Shown here piece after piece: positions 16,548-26,775 of a stretch of DNA of 64,000 nt. The notes under the pieces were generated by a model. The model saw nothing but the letters and a program-made list of their open reading frames with translations. It ran no database searches and was not told the DNA's origin. Made by a program: the position numbers and the translations under genes. This DNA comes from Truepera sp. bin119 (GTDB lineage: Bacteria; Deinococcota; Deinococci; Deinococcales; Trueperaceae), in assembly GCA_002239005.1 (NCBI GenBank), contig MPNL01000014.1, positions 1 through 64,000 of the forward strand. Reading direction: 5' to 3'. Numbering within the stretch: the stretch's first letter is position 1; each line of letters begins with the position of its first letter.

Positions 16548-17479
16548 TGGCTGTAGGCCCGCTCCGTCGCCGTTCGGCCCCGGGAGGTCCGCCTAAGGAG
16601 GCCGCGCTGAATCAGGAACGGTTCGTGAACCTCCTCGAGGGTAGCCCGGTCCTCACCCACCGAGGTGGCGAGGGTGTCGAGACCTACCGGTCCCCCGGCG
16701 AACTTCTCGATGAGGCTGCTGAGGATGGCGCGGTCGCGGGCTTCGAGGCCGATGTCGTCGATCTCGAGCTCATCGAGCGCACTCCGAGCACGTTCGAGGC
16801 CGATCACCTCCTCGCCGGCGACATCTGCAAAGTCGCGGATGCGGCGCAGCAGCCGTTTCGCCACCCGCATGGTCCCGCGCGCCCGGCGGCCGATCTCGAG
16901 GGCGGCGCTGGCTTCGAGATCGAAACCGAGGATCTCCGCATCGCGGCTCACCCCCTCTGCCAACTCCTCATCGGTGTAGTACTCGAGGTGCTCGATGATG
17001 CCGAAGCGGCTCCGCATCGGGCCGGTGATCAGCCCGGGACGGGTGGTCGCCCCCACCAGGGTGAACCGCGGCAGGTCGAGGCGGATGGTCCGGGCCGCCG
17101 GTCCCTGGCCGAGAATAATATCGATCTTGTACTCCTCCATCGCCGGGTAGAGGTGCTCCTCGGCCACCCGGCCGAGGCGGTGGATCTCGTCGATGAAGAG
17201 CACGTCCCCATCCTCGAGGGCGTTGGTGAGGATGGCGGCCAAGTCGCCGGGCTTCTCGATCGCGGGACCGCTGGTCACCCGGATGCCGACCCCAAGCTCG
17301 TGGGCGATGATATGGGCCATGGTGGTCTTCCCGAGTCCGGGGGGACCGTAGAGCAGGACATGGTCGAGCGGCTGACTCCGGTTCCGGGCCGCCTCCAGAT
17401 AGACGGCGAACTTCTCCTTCAGCTTCCCCTGCCCCACATATTCGCTGAGGGATTGTGGCCTTAAGGTGCCGTCCTCCAC
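16478..17479 (-). CDS. ruvB: Holliday junction branch migration ATPase RuvB
   Basis: The hexameric AAA+ motor of the RuvABC resolvasome. The 333-aa protein starts MEDGTLRPQSLSEYVGQGKL. It has Walker A GPPGLGKTTMAH, Walker B FIDEIHRL, sensor 1 in LVGATTRPG and the winged-helix C-terminal domain (EPFLIQRGLLRRTSRGRTAT). The GTG start at 17479 lies 7 nt after a TAGGCT -10 box, suggesting a leaderless message. Its 3' end is duplicated at 15703-15838. It is divergent from the phosphoribosyltransferase gene. Confidence 0.97.
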   Translation of the reverse strand: MEDGTLRPQSLSEYVGQGKLKEKFAVYLEAARNRSQPLDHVLLYGPPGLGKTTMAHIIAHELGVGIRVTSGPAIEKPGDLAAILTNALEDGDVLFIDEIHRLGRVAEEHLYPAMEEYKIDIILGQGPAARTIRLDLPRFTLVGATTRPGLITGPMRSRFGIIEHLEYYTDEELAEGVSRDAEILGFDLEASAALEIGRRARGTMRVAKRLLRRIRDFADVAGEEVIGLERARSALDELEIDDIGLEARDRAILSSLIEKFAGGPVGLDTLATSVGEDRATLEEVHEPFLIQRGLLRRTSRGRTATERAYSHLGFPVPVDSQVGLFKGVDEPAP

Positions 17480-17486
17480 GATCTTC

Positions 17487-17492
17487 AGCCTA
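17487..17492 (-). promoter_or_regulatory. -10 box for leaderless ruvB mRNA
   Basis: TAGGCT preceded by TGC (extended -10) ends 7 nt before the ruvB GTG, so the transcript would begin at the start codon. No Shine-Dalgarno is present. Confidence 0.5.
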
Positions 17493-17688
17493 GCATGTGG
17501 GGACCTGCGCGGCCGAAGTCGTCCAGAGGGCTACCGACCGGCGGGACTCCCCGAATCGTTCACGGTCCCCTCGCAAAGCTGTCTTTGGCAGGATCGCGCC
17601 TCACCTTCCCTCGGGGGCCCGACTCGAGTTGCCCCCTCAAGCTAGCGTCGTTACTAGGATAAGCTTAGAGCTAGCTGGAGGGGTGCCG

Positions 17689-18231
17689 ATGAAGAGCCAC
17701 GCCGTACGGATCGGGAGCGAGAGACGTGACCTCCCTATAGTGAACGTGGGTGAGGTCTCGGTAGCCCTGCTGAACCTGCTCGGTGACACCCTCCTCACCG
17801 AGGCCGCCGCGGAGGCGCTGGCGGCCCGCCTGCCTGACGGGGTGGAGACGCTAGTCACCCCGGAGGTGAAGTCGGTCCCGCTCGCCCATGCCATCAGCCT
17901 CCGGACCGGCCTCCCCTACCTGGTGGCCAGGAAGACGGAGAAGCCCTACATGGTCGGCGCCCGCTCCAAGTCGGTGATCTCGATCACGACCGGGGAGCCG
18001 CAACTGCTGGTGATCGACGGTAACGATGTCCACCGGATCGAGGGCAGAGCGGTGGCGATCGTCGACGATGTGGTCAGCACCGGTGGGACGCTTCGGGGAC
18101 TGGCTCAACTCCTCGCTGAGCTTGGGGGGCGGGTCGTCGCCACCCTGGTGGTCTTCACCGAGGGGGAGCCTCGGGATGACGTCATCTCCCTCGGACACCT
18201 CCCCCTCTACCCTAAGGAGGAGGGCGTCTAG
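17689..18231 (+). CDS. Phosphoribosyltransferase family protein (adenine/xanthine type)
   Basis: A 180-aa type I PRTase, a purine-salvage-like enzyme using PRPP. The PRPP-binding motif [14 protein letters not shown] lies near residues 120-133, and the flexible-loop region near 75-95 reads [19 protein letters not shown]. The ATG at 17689 is preceded by TGGAGGGG; the frame is open further upstream but that part looks non-coding. The substrate is unproven; the fold is closest to adenine or xanthine PRTases. Confidence 0.8.
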   Translation: MKSHAVRIGSERRDLPIVNVGEVSVALLNLLGDTLLTEAAAEALAARLPDGVETLVTPEVKSVPLAHAISLRTGLPYLVARKTEKPYMVGARSKSVISITTGEPQLLVIDGNDVHRIEGRAVAIVDDVVSTGGTLRGLAQLLAELGGRVVATLVVFTEGEPRDDVISLGHLPLYPKEEGV

Positions 18232-18294
18232 AGCGGCGGCTCTCCCTCCCCGGGCGGGTGCAATCGGCTTCGACCTGCCTCGGCGCCCCTATGC

Positions 18295-18300
18295 TATATT
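18295..18300 (+). promoter_or_regulatory. Extended -10 element upstream of dnaG
   Basis: TATATT preceded by TGC, 85 nt before the dnaG start; no good -35 at normal spacing, consistent with an extended -10 promoter. Confidence 0.4.
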
Positions 18301-18385
18301 GGAGGGCCCTCCCGCTCCCCGGAGCCGACCAGAGTCCGGGAAAGGCACCCTGGGCCGCCCCCCTATACCTGACTAGGAGCTAGCC

Positions 18386-20215
18386 GTGCAGAGTGAGGCC
18401 AAGGAGCTGATCCGGCAACGCCTCGATATCGCTGAGGTGGTCGGAGAGGTGGTGGCTCTCAAGCCGGCCGGCCGGGGTCAGCTAAAAGGGCTGTGTCCCT
18501 TCCATGGTGAGAAGACCCCGTCGTTCTACGTGCACCAGGACCGCGGCTTCTTCTACTGCTTCGGCTGCCGGGCCAAAGGCGATCTGTTCGATTTCGTGAT
18601 GCGGGTCCAGGGGGTGGAGTTCTACGAAGCGCTCCAGCTGCTGGGCCAGCGAGCGGGGGTCGAGGTTACGCCGCAGCCCGCCCGCGACCGGCACCGCCGC
18701 GACCTGTTCGAGGTAAACCGGATGGCCCTCACCTTCTTTGGCGGGGGTCTTGCCGGGCCGGCGCTGGAGTACCTTCAGGGTCGCGGCCTGAGTCTGGAGA
18801 GTATCGCGACCTTCGAACTCGGCTACGCCCCCGCCGGCTGGGACTCGCTGCTAAAGCACGCGCTCAGGAAGGGGATCAGGGAGCAGGACCTGTTGGACGC
18901 CGGACTGCTGGTCGAGAACGAGCGGGGCCGCCGCTACGACCGCTTCCGGGACCGGGTGATCTTCCCGATCCGGGACTATCTGGGCCGTCCGGTCGGCTTC
19001 GCCGGCCGGGTCCTCGGCGACGACCTGCCCAAATACCTCAACACACCGGAGACCGAGCTATTCAAGAAGGCCGAACTCCTCTACGGTCTCGATCTGGCCA
19101 AGACCGCGATCCGAGCCAGCGGCGAGTGCATCGTGGTCGAGGGCTACCTGGACGTCATCGCCCTGCATCAGGCCGGCTTCGGCAACGCCGTGGCCGCGCT
19201 GGGAGCCACCCTGACCGCGGAGCAGGCGTCCCAGCTCTCCCGCCTCGACGTCAACCGGCTGCTCCTCGCCTTCGACGCAGATGAGGCGGGTCAGCGGGCG
19301 GTCCTGGCCGGGCTCGAGCAGTCGGTCGGCCGGCGTTTCCTGGTCCGGGCGATCCAGATGCCGGCCGGCAAAGACCCGGCGGATGCGGTGCTGGGTGGGC
19401 AGGTGGAGGCCTTTCGCGCCGCCCTGGCGGGCGGTCTCTCGGAGGTGGAGTACCGGTTCCGCTCGGTCCTCGAGCAGCACGACCCCAGAACCCTCGAGGG
19501 CAAGAAGGCGATCCTCAACGAACTCCTCCCCGCCCTGCGGCCGCGGGATGTCTTCGATCCGGTGGCTGCGGAGCTGCGGCGGCTGGTGATCGACCACCTG
19601 AGGGTCGACGGCACTCGCCTCGATGAATGGATAAACAGCCGCCGCCGCCGCCTCGACGATACCCAGCTCAAGGGGATGCAGCGCCAGGGTGAGCGCCACT
19701 CGCGGGTGGTGGTGATCGAGCTCGAGGTGATCGCCCTGCTCCTGCTCGAGCCGGAGCGGCTTAAGGAGCGCCTCTCCGCTGTGACCTCGTCGCTTCCCCC
19801 CGCTGGTGAGGGGGCGCTGCTGCGCGAATTCGAGGCCATCTGTCTCGAGTGCTCCTTCGACGATCAGGCCATCCTGATGCGCTACCGCGAGCGGGATGAG
19901 GGGCGGATCCTGTTCGAGCGCCTGCTGATTCAGCCCGAGGAGAGGGAGCTCCGGATCGACATCGAGGGGCATATTGCCAAGTCGCTGTCGCGCCTTCGCG
20001 AGTTCTACCTCGATGGGGAGAAGGAGGCGCAGCGCGCCCGGCTGCTTGAGCGGATGCAGGAGGTGAGTCAGGCGCTGACCGACCCGAACCTCCCGCCCGC
20101 CATGCTCCAGCACTACTACGGAGAGCTCGGCCAGATCAACGCCATGCTGGCGGCGCGAGATGCGGAGCGAAGGTTGAGGACCGCAGCGGTGCCGAAGCGG
20201 AAGCGGCGGCGCTGA
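18386..20215 (+). CDS. dnaG: DNA primase DnaG
   Basis: Primase for replication. The 609-aa protein has the N-terminal CHC2 zinc finger (CPFHGEKTPSFYVHQDRGFF followed by YCFGC, residues about 37-65). The catalytic core with TOPRIM follows: IVVEGYLDVIALHQAGF near 250 and LLAFDADEAGQRA near 290. The C-terminal DnaB-binding helical region ends with a basic KRKRRR tail. The GTG start at 18386 follows AGGAGC. It is a single gene between the PRTase and the V-ATPase operon. Confidence 0.97.
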   Translation: MQSEAKELIRQRLDIAEVVGEVVALKPAGRGQLKGLCPFHGEKTPSFYVHQDRGFFYCFGCRAKGDLFDFVMRVQGVEFYEALQLLGQRAGVEVTPQPARDRHRRDLFEVNRMALTFFGGGLAGPALEYLQGRGLSLESIATFELGYAPAGWDSLLKHALRKGIREQDLLDAGLLVENERGRRYDRFRDRVIFPIRDYLGRPVGFAGRVLGDDLPKYLNTPETELFKKAELLYGLDLAKTAIRASGECIVVEGYLDVIALHQAGFGNAVAALGATLTAEQASQLSRLDVNRLLLAFDADEAGQRAVLAGLEQSVGRRFLVRAIQMPAGKDPADAVLGGQVEAFRAALAGGLSEVEYRFRSVLEQHDPRTLEGKKAILNELLPALRPRDVFDPVAAELRRLVIDHLRVDGTRLDEWINSRRRRLDDTQLKGMQRQGERHSRVVVIELEVIALLLLEPERLKERLSAVTSSLPPAGEGALLREFEAICLECSFDDQAILMRYRERDEGRILFERLLIQPEERELRIDIEGHIAKSLSRLREFYLDGEKEAQRARLLERMQEVSQALTDPNLPPAMLQHYYGELGQINAMLAARDAERRLRTAAVPKRKRRR

Positions 20216-20283
20216 CGGTGCGGGGTCGTCCCCCGCTCCGGGCCCCGGCCGCTCCGGGCGCCGAGTCGGGACATTTGTCTCGA

Positions 20284-20313
20284 TTGACTTTGAAAAAATG
20301 CCCCTGGTATGCT
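20284..20313 (+). promoter_or_regulatory. Promoter of the V-ATPase operon
   Basis: TTGACT (20284-20289), an 18-bp spacer, then TATGCT (20308-20313) with an upstream TGG extended -10. It lies in an AT-richer gap about 120 bp before the first subunit gene, after dnaG. Confidence 0.6.
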
Positions 20314-20434
20314 GGCTGTCGGCGCGGAACTCGGCGTTTATGCCCCGTTTTGCCCCGTTTTTTTTGCTAGCTATCAAGGCCATTCCTGCTACAGTCCACT
20401 GCCAGTAGTCTGAAGAGTGATTAAGGAGGGTGGG

Positions 20435-20755
20435 TTGGAATCCAAGGGCGAGAGACTCCTGCAAGATCTCGTGAGCCACGAGCGGGAACTGGTGGCCAAG
20501 GTTGAGGAGGCCCAGGACCAGGCCGCAGCCATCCTGGCTGAGGCGAGGGCTGAGGCTGAAGCCATCGTGACCGGGGCTCAGGAGGAGGCGGAAGCGGCGG
20601 CGAAGACTCAGGAGGAGCGGACCCGGCTGGAGGCCGAAGGGATCCGCGAGGAGATCTTGAAGACCGCCAGGACCGAGGTGAGCAGGATCGAGGCCCAGGC
20701 GAAGGCGAACCGGGACGAGGCGGTTAGGGGGGTCGTGGAGCGGCTCCTGCCATGA
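20435..20755 (+). CDS. V-type ATPase subunit G/H (peripheral stalk)
   Basis: A small coiled-coil stalk protein of 106 aa, rich in Ala, Glu, Lys and Arg, with heptads from about residue 10 to 100 (for example AAAILAEARAEAEAIVTGAQ). It pairs with subunit E to form the peripheral stalk. The frame opens at GTG 20417, but AAGGAGG at 20423-20429 points to the TTG at 20435 (LESKGERLLQ). First gene of the operon, overlapping subunit I by 4 bp. Confidence 0.85.
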   Translation: MESKGERLLQDLVSHERELVAKVEEAQDQAAAILAEARAEAEAIVTGAQEEAEAAAKTQEERTRLEAEGIREEILKTARTEVSRIEAQAKANRDEAVRGVVERLLP

Positions 20756-22743
20756 TCGCCCCGATGGATCAGGTCACGATCGTGGGTCGCCGAAAGGTCG
20801 CCCAGGAGGTCCTGATAAGCCTGCAGAGCCTCGGCCTGGTGCATATCGACCCGCTCGAACCCGGGGAGGAGTTGCCCCTGGAGCCGCTCCGGCTTAAGGG
20901 GGCCGACCGCGAGGAGAAGGAGGGCTGGGACGCGGCCGTCTCCCGCAGCGCGTCGCTCCTCAACCTGCTCGGCGCTGCCGCCGCCAGTCCGGTGAGCCGT
21001 AGCGAGGTCCCCGCCAGCTTAGCGGAGATCGCCGCCCAGCTCGAGACGATCGGTAGCCAGGTCGATCGGCTGGTCGCGGAGCGTGGGGAGATCGCCGATG
21101 AGCTCGACGTCATCTCCACCTTCCTCCCCCTCTTTCGCGAGCTAGCCCCGAACCTGGCGCAGCTCGAGAGCAGCCGCTACCTGAGGGGCTGTGCCTTCGC
21201 CGTCCCTGCGGACGATTACGAGGAGGTTGCCACCGCACTCACGGAGGCGCTCGAGGGGAGGCTGCTGCTGGTTCCGCGCGACCAGGGAAAGCGGTACCTG
21301 GTCATCGCCGCCACGCTTAGGGAGGATCATGATCCGCTCCGCACGGCTCTCGGCCGGGCGGGGCTGAGTGAACTGATCCTGCCCGAGCGCCACGAGGGGC
21401 AGGGGGTTGCCAAGGCCGTCCATATCATGGAGGTGAGGTCCCAGACCCTCCCCCGGAGGCGGGTCGTCATCGGGGAGGAGCTCCGCCAGTTCGCGGAGGA
21501 ACAGGCGGGCAGGCTTAAGGCGATGCATCAGGTTGCCTCCAACCACCAGAGCCGTTACGAACGGCTCGAGGAGCTGGCTGAGGGGCGCTACGGCTTCGCC
21601 CTACAGGGGTGGGTGCCGGTCGGCGACCGGGCCAGGGTGGTCGACAGCCTGCAGCGGCAGTTCGGCGACAACCTCGTCGTCGAGACCAGGGCCGCCGACG
21701 AGCACCATGACCGGGACATCCCCGTGAAGCTCGACAACCCCGGCTGGGTTAAGCCGTTCGAAGGGCTCCTCGCCCTGTTCGCCCCACCGAAGTACGGCAG
21801 CTTCGACCCGAGTTGGACCCTCGCACTCTTCTTCCCCTTCTTCTTCGGAATCGTGGTCGGCGATATCGGCTTCGGACTGATGTTCGCCAGCGTCGCCTGG
21901 TTGCTCAGGCGCCGTGGCGCCGTCGGCAAGGCGCTCTCGCTCGGTCCTATCGGGATCACCATTCCCGCTAAGGTGTTGGCCCCGATCAGCACCGTCATCT
22001 TCTGGTGCTCTGCCTGGAGCGTACTGTTCGGCTTTGGCTTCGGGGAGTTCTTCGGCAACTTCCTCGAACGTTTCCCCGCGGGCCGCCCCATCTTCTACAC
22101 CACCCTCCACTACCCGGCCGGCCACGGCCTGATCGATATCCCCCTGTTCCGGGTCGAGGTGTTTACTCCGCTCCTGCTGGTTTCGCTCGGCTTCGGCATC
22201 CTGCAGGTCCTCGGAGGTTGGGTCATCCGGGTGATCTACGGGCTCCGCCACCACGATAGGAAGCATGTCTACGAGGGCGTCGGCATGTTCAGCGGCCTGC
22301 TGGCCCTGGTCATCTTCGCCACCGCCTTCCTGACCGGCACCGGCAGTCCGGTGGTGACCGGGCTGATCATCGCAGGTCTGGCGGTCTTCGTGATCGCAGC
22401 GGTGCTGGCCCGGATCCCCCTGATGCTGCTGGAGATCTTCTCCAACTCCGGTCACATCCTTAGCTATCTGCGGCTCTTCGCGGTGGGCCTCTCCGCCGCT
22501 CTGGTAGCGAACCTCGCTACCGATCTGGGCTTCGCGGTCGGGGGCACGCTGCCGATCATCGGTCCCATCCTGGGTATCCTGATCGGCCTCTCGGTCCACC
22601 TGATCGCGCTCGCCCTCACCATCATCGGCCACACCCTTCAGCCGCTCCGTCTGCAGTATGTAGAGTTCTTCACCAAGTTCGGGTTTTACGATGAGAGCGG
22701 TCGCCCTTACCGGCCGTTTCGTCTCCTGGGAGGGAAGTCATGA
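20752..22743 (+). CDS. V-type ATPase subunit I (membrane stator, a-subunit)
   Basis: The stator that carries the two proton half-channels. The 663-aa protein has a soluble coiled-coil N-terminal half (about 1-330) and a membrane half with about seven to eight helices, beginning at PSWTLALFFPFFFGIVVGDI. The conserved FSNSGHILSYLRLFAVGLSA contains the essential arginine. The ATG overlaps the G-subunit stop, and the end overlaps subunit K, each by 4 bp. Confidence 0.96.
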   Translation: MIAPMDQVTIVGRRKVAQEVLISLQSLGLVHIDPLEPGEELPLEPLRLKGADREEKEGWDAAVSRSASLLNLLGAAAASPVSRSEVPASLAEIAAQLETIGSQVDRLVAERGEIADELDVISTFLPLFRELAPNLAQLESSRYLRGCAFAVPADDYEEVATALTEALEGRLLLVPRDQGKRYLVIAATLREDHDPLRTALGRAGLSELILPERHEGQGVAKAVHIMEVRSQTLPRRRVVIGEELRQFAEEQAGRLKAMHQVASNHQSRYERLEELAEGRYGFALQGWVPVGDRARVVDSLQRQFGDNLVVETRAADEHHDRDIPVKLDNPGWVKPFEGLLALFAPPKYGSFDPSWTLALFFPFFFGIVVGDIGFGLMFASVAWLLRRRGAVGKALSLGPIGITIPAKVLAPISTVIFWCSAWSVLFGFGFGEFFGNFLERFPAGRPIFYTTLHYPAGHGLIDIPLFRVEVFTPLLLVSLGFGILQVLGGWVIRVIYGLRHHDRKHVYEGVGMFSGLLALVIFATAFLTGTGSPVVTGLIIAGLAVFVIAAVLARIPLMLLEIFSNSGHILSYLRLFAVGLSAALVANLATDLGFAVGGTLPIIGPILGILIGLSVHLIALALTIIGHTLQPLRLQYVEFFTKFGFYDESGRPYRPFRLLGGKS

Positions 22744-23063
22744 AGAAGATCGTAAGCGTACTCCTGTTCATCGCCGTCCTGGCACTCGTCGTCGGGCTCG
22801 GCTTCGCCCAGGAGGCGGAGCATGCGGCCGCGGCCGCCCGCAGCCTCGGCGACGGCCTGCTCGGCATCGGTGCCGGACTCGCCATCGGGCTCGCCGCCAT
22901 CGGGGTGGGGATCGCCCAGGGGTATATCGGCTCGGCCGGTCTCGGCCTCCTCGCCGAACGGCCTGGCGCCTTCGGTCAGGTGCTTATCTACCTGGTGATC
23001 CCCGAGACCCTGATCATCTTCGGCTTCGTCATCGCCTTCTTCCTGAATAATCAGATCGGCTGA
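22740..23063 (+). CDS. V-type ATPase subunit K (c-ring proteolipid)
   Basis: A 107-aa rotor ring subunit. A signal-like first helix (MKKIVSVLLFIAVLALVVGL) is followed by one hairpin of two helices. The glycine-rich helix GIGAGLAIGLAAIGVGIAQG and the second helix with the ion-binding glutamate (VIPETLIIFGFVIAF) are clear. The two-helix form is that of Thermus-type V-ATPases; the cleavable leader is also known there. Confidence 0.95.
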   Translation: MKKIVSVLLFIAVLALVVGLGFAQEAEHAAAAARSLGDGLLGIGAGLAIGLAAIGVGIAQGYIGSAGLGLLAERPGAFGQVLIYLVIPETLIIFGFVIAFFLNNQIG

Positions 23064-23068
23064 TTAGC

Positions 23069-23653
23069 GTGGCGAATCTCTCGGCTCTTCTCGATAGGGG
23101 GGCGAGCGCAGAGATCGAGGCCATCCTTGCCGAGGCACGCTCGCGCGCCTCGGAGCTTGTCTCCCAGGCCCGGAGCGATGCCGAAACCCTGCTGGCCCAG
23201 CGCAGGCGCGTGGCCGAGGCGCAGCACGCTGCGGCGCTGATCCGGGCGCAGAGCGGCGCCCAGCTCGAGGCCGCCTCGCTGAAGCTTACCGCCCAGCACC
23301 GGGCGATCGAGGGGGTGTTCGAGGGGGTGCGGGCCGAGCTCGAGGCGCTCCGGGGTAGCCCCCGGTACCGCCCGGTGCTCGCCGGACTCCTCGAGGAGGC
23401 GGTCTCCTCCTTCCCGGCGGGGGGGGTGGACGCGATCCTGGTCGACCCCGCCGACCTCGGACTTGCCAGAGAGGTCGCCGCCGCCAGCGGGCTCGCCGAC
23501 CGGGTCGAGGCTGAGCCCGGCATCGGGGCGGGGGTCCGCCTCCGCCAGAGCGAAACCATCACCGTGGAGAATACGCTCGGACAGCGGCTCGCCGCCCTCA
23601 GAGATGAGCTCGCCTCCTACGTCTCGGGGGTCCTGTTCGGCTCGGAGACCTGA
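23069..23653 (+). CDS. V-type ATPase subunit E (peripheral stalk)
   Basis: A 194-aa peripheral stalk protein with an N-terminal coiled coil (about 10-90) and a globular C-terminal domain that binds the A3B3 head. GTG at 23069 starts 5 nt after the K stop with no strong ribosome site, so translation is probably coupled. Confidence 0.9.
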   Translation: MANLSALLDRGASAEIEAILAEARSRASELVSQARSDAETLLAQRRRVAEAQHAAALIRAQSGAQLEAASLKLTAQHRAIEGVFEGVRAELEALRGSPRYRPVLAGLLEEAVSSFPAGGVDAILVDPADLGLAREVAAASGLADRVEAEPGIGAGVRLRQSETITVENTLGQRLAALRDELASYVSGVLFGSET

Positions 23654-24664
23654 ATGTCGAGCGACTACGGGTTCATCAACGCCCGGGTGAAGGGGCTCAA
23701 GGCGAACCTCCTCGATCAGGAGTTCTACTCCGAGGCGCTTAACTCCGGCGATTTCGCCGGCTTCACCTCTGCTCTGGCGCAGTCACCCTACCTGCCCGAG
23801 CTCGAGGAGGCTCAGACCCGCTATTCCGGGATCCGTTCGGTCGACTCCGCCCTGGCGCGCAACTTCTACCGCACCACGCGGAGCCTCCTCCAGCTGAGCG
23901 ACGGCCTCCCGGGCGAGCTGGTCGGGCTGATACTGCTGCGCTACGATCTCGCCAATATTAAGGCTATCGCTCGCGCGAAGCATGCGGGTCGGGAGCCGGA
24001 CGACACCCAGGTCGCCCTGCTCCCGGCGGGTGAGCTTAAGCCGGCTGTGCTCGAGGCCGTAGCGGCCGCTCCAGATATGGCCGCCGCCGCTCAGGCGCTG
24101 CTCGCCACCTCGACCCCCCTGCGCACCGCCTTTGCCCGGGCGGCGGCCCAATACCAGTCCGACGGCGACCTCTACACCCTCGAAATCGCTCTCGACCGGG
24201 CCTACTTCACCGCTATCTTCGCCCTGCTCAAGCGGGTTCCCGCCCCGGCCTCCTTCGAGCGCCACCTGAGGCGGGAGGTCGACGCCACCAACCTGCGGAC
24301 CGCACTCAAGCTCAGGGGGAGTGGGGGAGCGGATGAGCTATTCATCGCCGGCGGCCGCGAGATCGATCGGTCGGTGTTCGACGCCATCGCGGCCGACCCG
24401 AGCCCCGCTGCACTTCAGGTTCTGGCAGGGACCGGGTTCGCTGCGGTCGGCGAGGTCGAGCGCCTGGGCGCGGCGGAGGCGATCATCCGTGAGCTCGTCG
24501 ACCGCAGCGCCAAGCGGCTCGCCGCCGACCCGCGCGGCATCGGTGTCGTCGCCGACTTCCTGAGGGCCAAGGAGGCTGAGACTGCGAGGTTGAGACTCCT
24601 CGCGCGGGGCAAGTTCTACGGTGTCCCCCGTGCGGAGTTGGCAAAGGAGTTGGGCGATGCCTAA
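23654..24664 (+). CDS. V-type ATPase subunit C (central stalk-ring adaptor)
   Basis: The funnel-shaped subunit that couples the central stalk to the K-ring. The 336-aa all-helical protein starts MSSDYGFINARVKGLKANLL, typical of V-ATPase C/AC39 subunits; the internal repeat of three helical bundles is suggested by recurring RxxYDLANIKAIARAK-type segments. Its ATG follows the E stop directly, and its end overlaps F by 8 bp. Confidence 0.93.
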   Translation: MSSDYGFINARVKGLKANLLDQEFYSEALNSGDFAGFTSALAQSPYLPELEEAQTRYSGIRSVDSALARNFYRTTRSLLQLSDGLPGELVGLILLRYDLANIKAIARAKHAGREPDDTQVALLPAGELKPAVLEAVAAAPDMAAAAQALLATSTPLRTAFARAAAQYQSDGDLYTLEIALDRAYFTAIFALLKRVPAPASFERHLRREVDATNLRTALKLRGSGGADELFIAGGREIDRSVFDAIAADPSPAALQVLAGTGFAAVGEVERLGAAEAIIRELVDRSAKRLAADPRGIGVVADFLRAKEAETARLRLLARGKFYGVPRAELAKELGDA

Positions 24665-24983
24665 GATGGTGGTCCTGACCGACAGCGAGACGGCGACGGG
24701 GTTCCGCCTGGCAGGGGTGGAGGTTCGCGAGACCACTGCCGATGAGGCCCAGAGTCTCCTCAACGAGGTCATTCTCTCCGACAGCTACGGCCTCGTCGTG
24801 GTGGATGAGGGGCTGATTCCCGATCCGCACCTCTCCAGCGAGCGGGCGATGCGCGGGCGTAGCCTCCCGGTGCTGCTGTCGGTGCCCGGTCTGGGCGCAG
24901 CGTTCGGCGAGGAGGCCGACGCGACGGCGTACATGAAGAGGCTGGTGCGCGACGCTATCGGCTTCGACGTCAGGATGGAGTAG
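24657..24983 (+). CDS. V-type ATPase subunit F (central shaft)
   Basis: A 108-aa Rossmann-like rotor-axis protein: [20 protein letters not shown] ... [13 protein letters not shown] ... [10 protein letters not shown] chose the ATG at 24657, inside the 3' end of subunit C, over an upstream GTG whose extra residues are not family-like. Confidence 0.93.
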   Translation: MPKMVVLTDSETATGFRLAGVEVRETTADEAQSLLNEVILSDSYGLVVVDEGLIPDPHLSSERAMRGRSLPVLLSVPGLGAAFGEEADATAYMKRLVRDAIGFDVRME

Positions 24984-25023
24984 CCCCGCCCGATTTCGAG
25001 GCAGCCAGAGAAGGAGGTCCTTG

Positions 25024-26763
25024 GTGGCAATTGAAGGCAAGATCCAGCGCATCTCCGGCCCCGCGGTGATCGCCGAGGGGATGATGGGGTCGCGCATGTA
25101 CGACCTGGCACGGGTCGGCGAGGAGGAGCTGGTCGGCGAGATCATTCGGCTCGACGGCGATACCGCCTTCGTCCAGGTCTACGAAGATACCGCCGGCCTC
25201 ACGGTCGGTCAGAAGGTGGTCTCCACCGGCCTTCCGCTGGCGGTGGAGCTCGGTCCCGGGATGCTTAACGGCATCTTCGACGGTATCCAGCGCCCGCTCG
25301 ATAAGATCAGGGAGGCGTCGGGGACCTATATCGATCGCGGCATCGTGGTGAACTCGCTGTCGCGCGAGGTCAGTTGGAGCTTCACCCCCCTGGTCTCGGT
25401 TGGCGACCAGGTCGAGGGCGGCACCGTGCTCGGGACCGTTCCAGAGTTCTCATTCAGCCACAAGATCCTGGTGCCCCCGGGCGTGGCTGGGACCGTCAAG
25501 AGTGTCGCGCCGGCGGGTGAGTACCGGATCGATCAGACCGTCGCCACCCTCGAGGATGGCACGGAGTTGACGCTCTTCCACCGCTGGCCGGTGCGCCAGG
25601 CGCGCCCGGTGCAGGTCAAGCTCGACCCGGTGACCCCGTTCCTGACCGGCATGCGGATCCTCGATGTGCTGTTTCCACTTACCATGGGGGGCACCGCCGC
25701 GATTCCCGGGCCGTTCGGCTCGGGCAAGACCGTTACCCAGCAGTCGGTCGCCAAGTACGGCAACGCCGATATCGTCGTCTATGTCGGTTGCGGCGAGCGC
25801 GGCAATGAGATGACCGACGTGCTCGTCGAGTTCCCCGAGCTCGAGGACCCGCAGACCGGCAATCCGCTGATGCACCGTACCGTGCTTATCGCCAACACCT
25901 CGAACATGCCGGTCGCCGCGCGCGAGGCCTCGATCTACACAGGCATCACCCTGGCGGAGTACTTCCGCGACCAGGGCTACGGCGTGTCGGTGATGGCCGA
26001 CTCGACCTCCCGCTGGGCGGAGGCGCTCCGCGAGATCGCCTCGCGCCTTGAGGAGATGCCCGCCGAGGAGGGCTATCCACCCTATCTCGCTTCGCGGCTC
26101 GCCGCCTTCTACGAGCGCGGCGGTCGGGTCCTTACCCTGGCGGGCGATGAGGGGGCCATCTCGATTATCGGGGCCGTCTCGCCGGCCGGCGGGGATTTCT
26201 CGGAACCGGTCACCCAGTCGACTCTGCGGATCACCGGCTGCTTCTGGGCGCTCGACGCCGCCCTGGCCCGGCGTCGTCACTTCCCCGCCATCAACTGGAG
26301 CCGCTCCTATACCCTGTTCGGGAGCATTCTCGACCCCTGGTACGGCGATAATGTAGCCGAGGACTATACCGATCTGCGCGGCCGCGCCGTCGCCATCCTC
26401 CAACAGGAGGCAGAGCTTCAGGAGGTGGTCCAGCTGGTCGGCCCCGACGCCCTGCAGGACCAGGAACGGCTCGTGATCGAGATGGGCCGCATCCTGAGGC
26501 AGGATTTCCTGCAGCAGAACGGCTTCGATCCGGTCGACGCCTCCTGCTCGATGAAGAAGGCTTACGGGATGCTGCAGCTGATGCTGAAGCTTAGCGATCT
26601 GGCTGGGGAGTTCATCGGCGAGGGCGGCACTGTCGACGAGGTGCTACAGCAGCCCGTGATCGAGAAGGTCAGCCGCTCACGTTACATTGCCGAGGATCAG
26701 TTCGAGAGCTACCGGGACGAGGTCTTAAGCGAACTCGATGGCGCCTTTGTGGTTGCGGTTTGA
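25024..26763 (+). CDS. V-type ATPase catalytic subunit A
   Basis: The nucleotide-hydrolysing subunit; 579 aa. It has the N-terminal barrel, the V-type bulge domain (about 110-200), P-loop [16 protein letters not shown] near 235, [12 protein letters not shown] with the catalytic Glu, and the C-terminal helical domain. The GTG at 25024 lies 6 nt after AAGGAGG (25011-25017) and is a better start than the TTG one codon earlier. Confidence 0.96.
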   Translation: MAIEGKIQRISGPAVIAEGMMGSRMYDLARVGEEELVGEIIRLDGDTAFVQVYEDTAGLTVGQKVVSTGLPLAVELGPGMLNGIFDGIQRPLDKIREASGTYIDRGIVVNSLSREVSWSFTPLVSVGDQVEGGTVLGTVPEFSFSHKILVPPGVAGTVKSVAPAGEYRIDQTVATLEDGTELTLFHRWPVRQARPVQVKLDPVTPFLTGMRILDVLFPLTMGGTAAIPGPFGSGKTVTQQSVAKYGNADIVVYVGCGERGNEMTDVLVEFPELEDPQTGNPLMHRTVLIANTSNMPVAAREASIYTGITLAEYFRDQGYGVSVMADSTSRWAEALREIASRLEEMPAEEGYPPYLASRLAAFYERGGRVLTLAGDEGAISIIGAVSPAGGDFSEPVTQSTLRITGCFWALDAALARRRHFPAINWSRSYTLFGSILDPWYGDNVAEDYTDLRGRAVAILQQEAELQEVVQLVGPDALQDQERLVIEMGRILRQDFLQQNGFDPVDASCSMKKAYGMLQLMLKLSDLAGEFIGEGGTVDEVLQQPVIEKVSRSRYIAEDQFESYRDEVLSELDGAFVVAV

Positions 26764-26775
26764 AGGAGATCGATT

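Noticed and set aside
21601-22632. Long minus-strand open frame opposite V-ATPase subunit I, and similar long antisense frames opposite gnd, dnaG and the A and B subunits
   Set aside because: Asp/Gly/Arg/Gln-rich shadows of GC-rich codons, with no family pattern and no ribosome sites.
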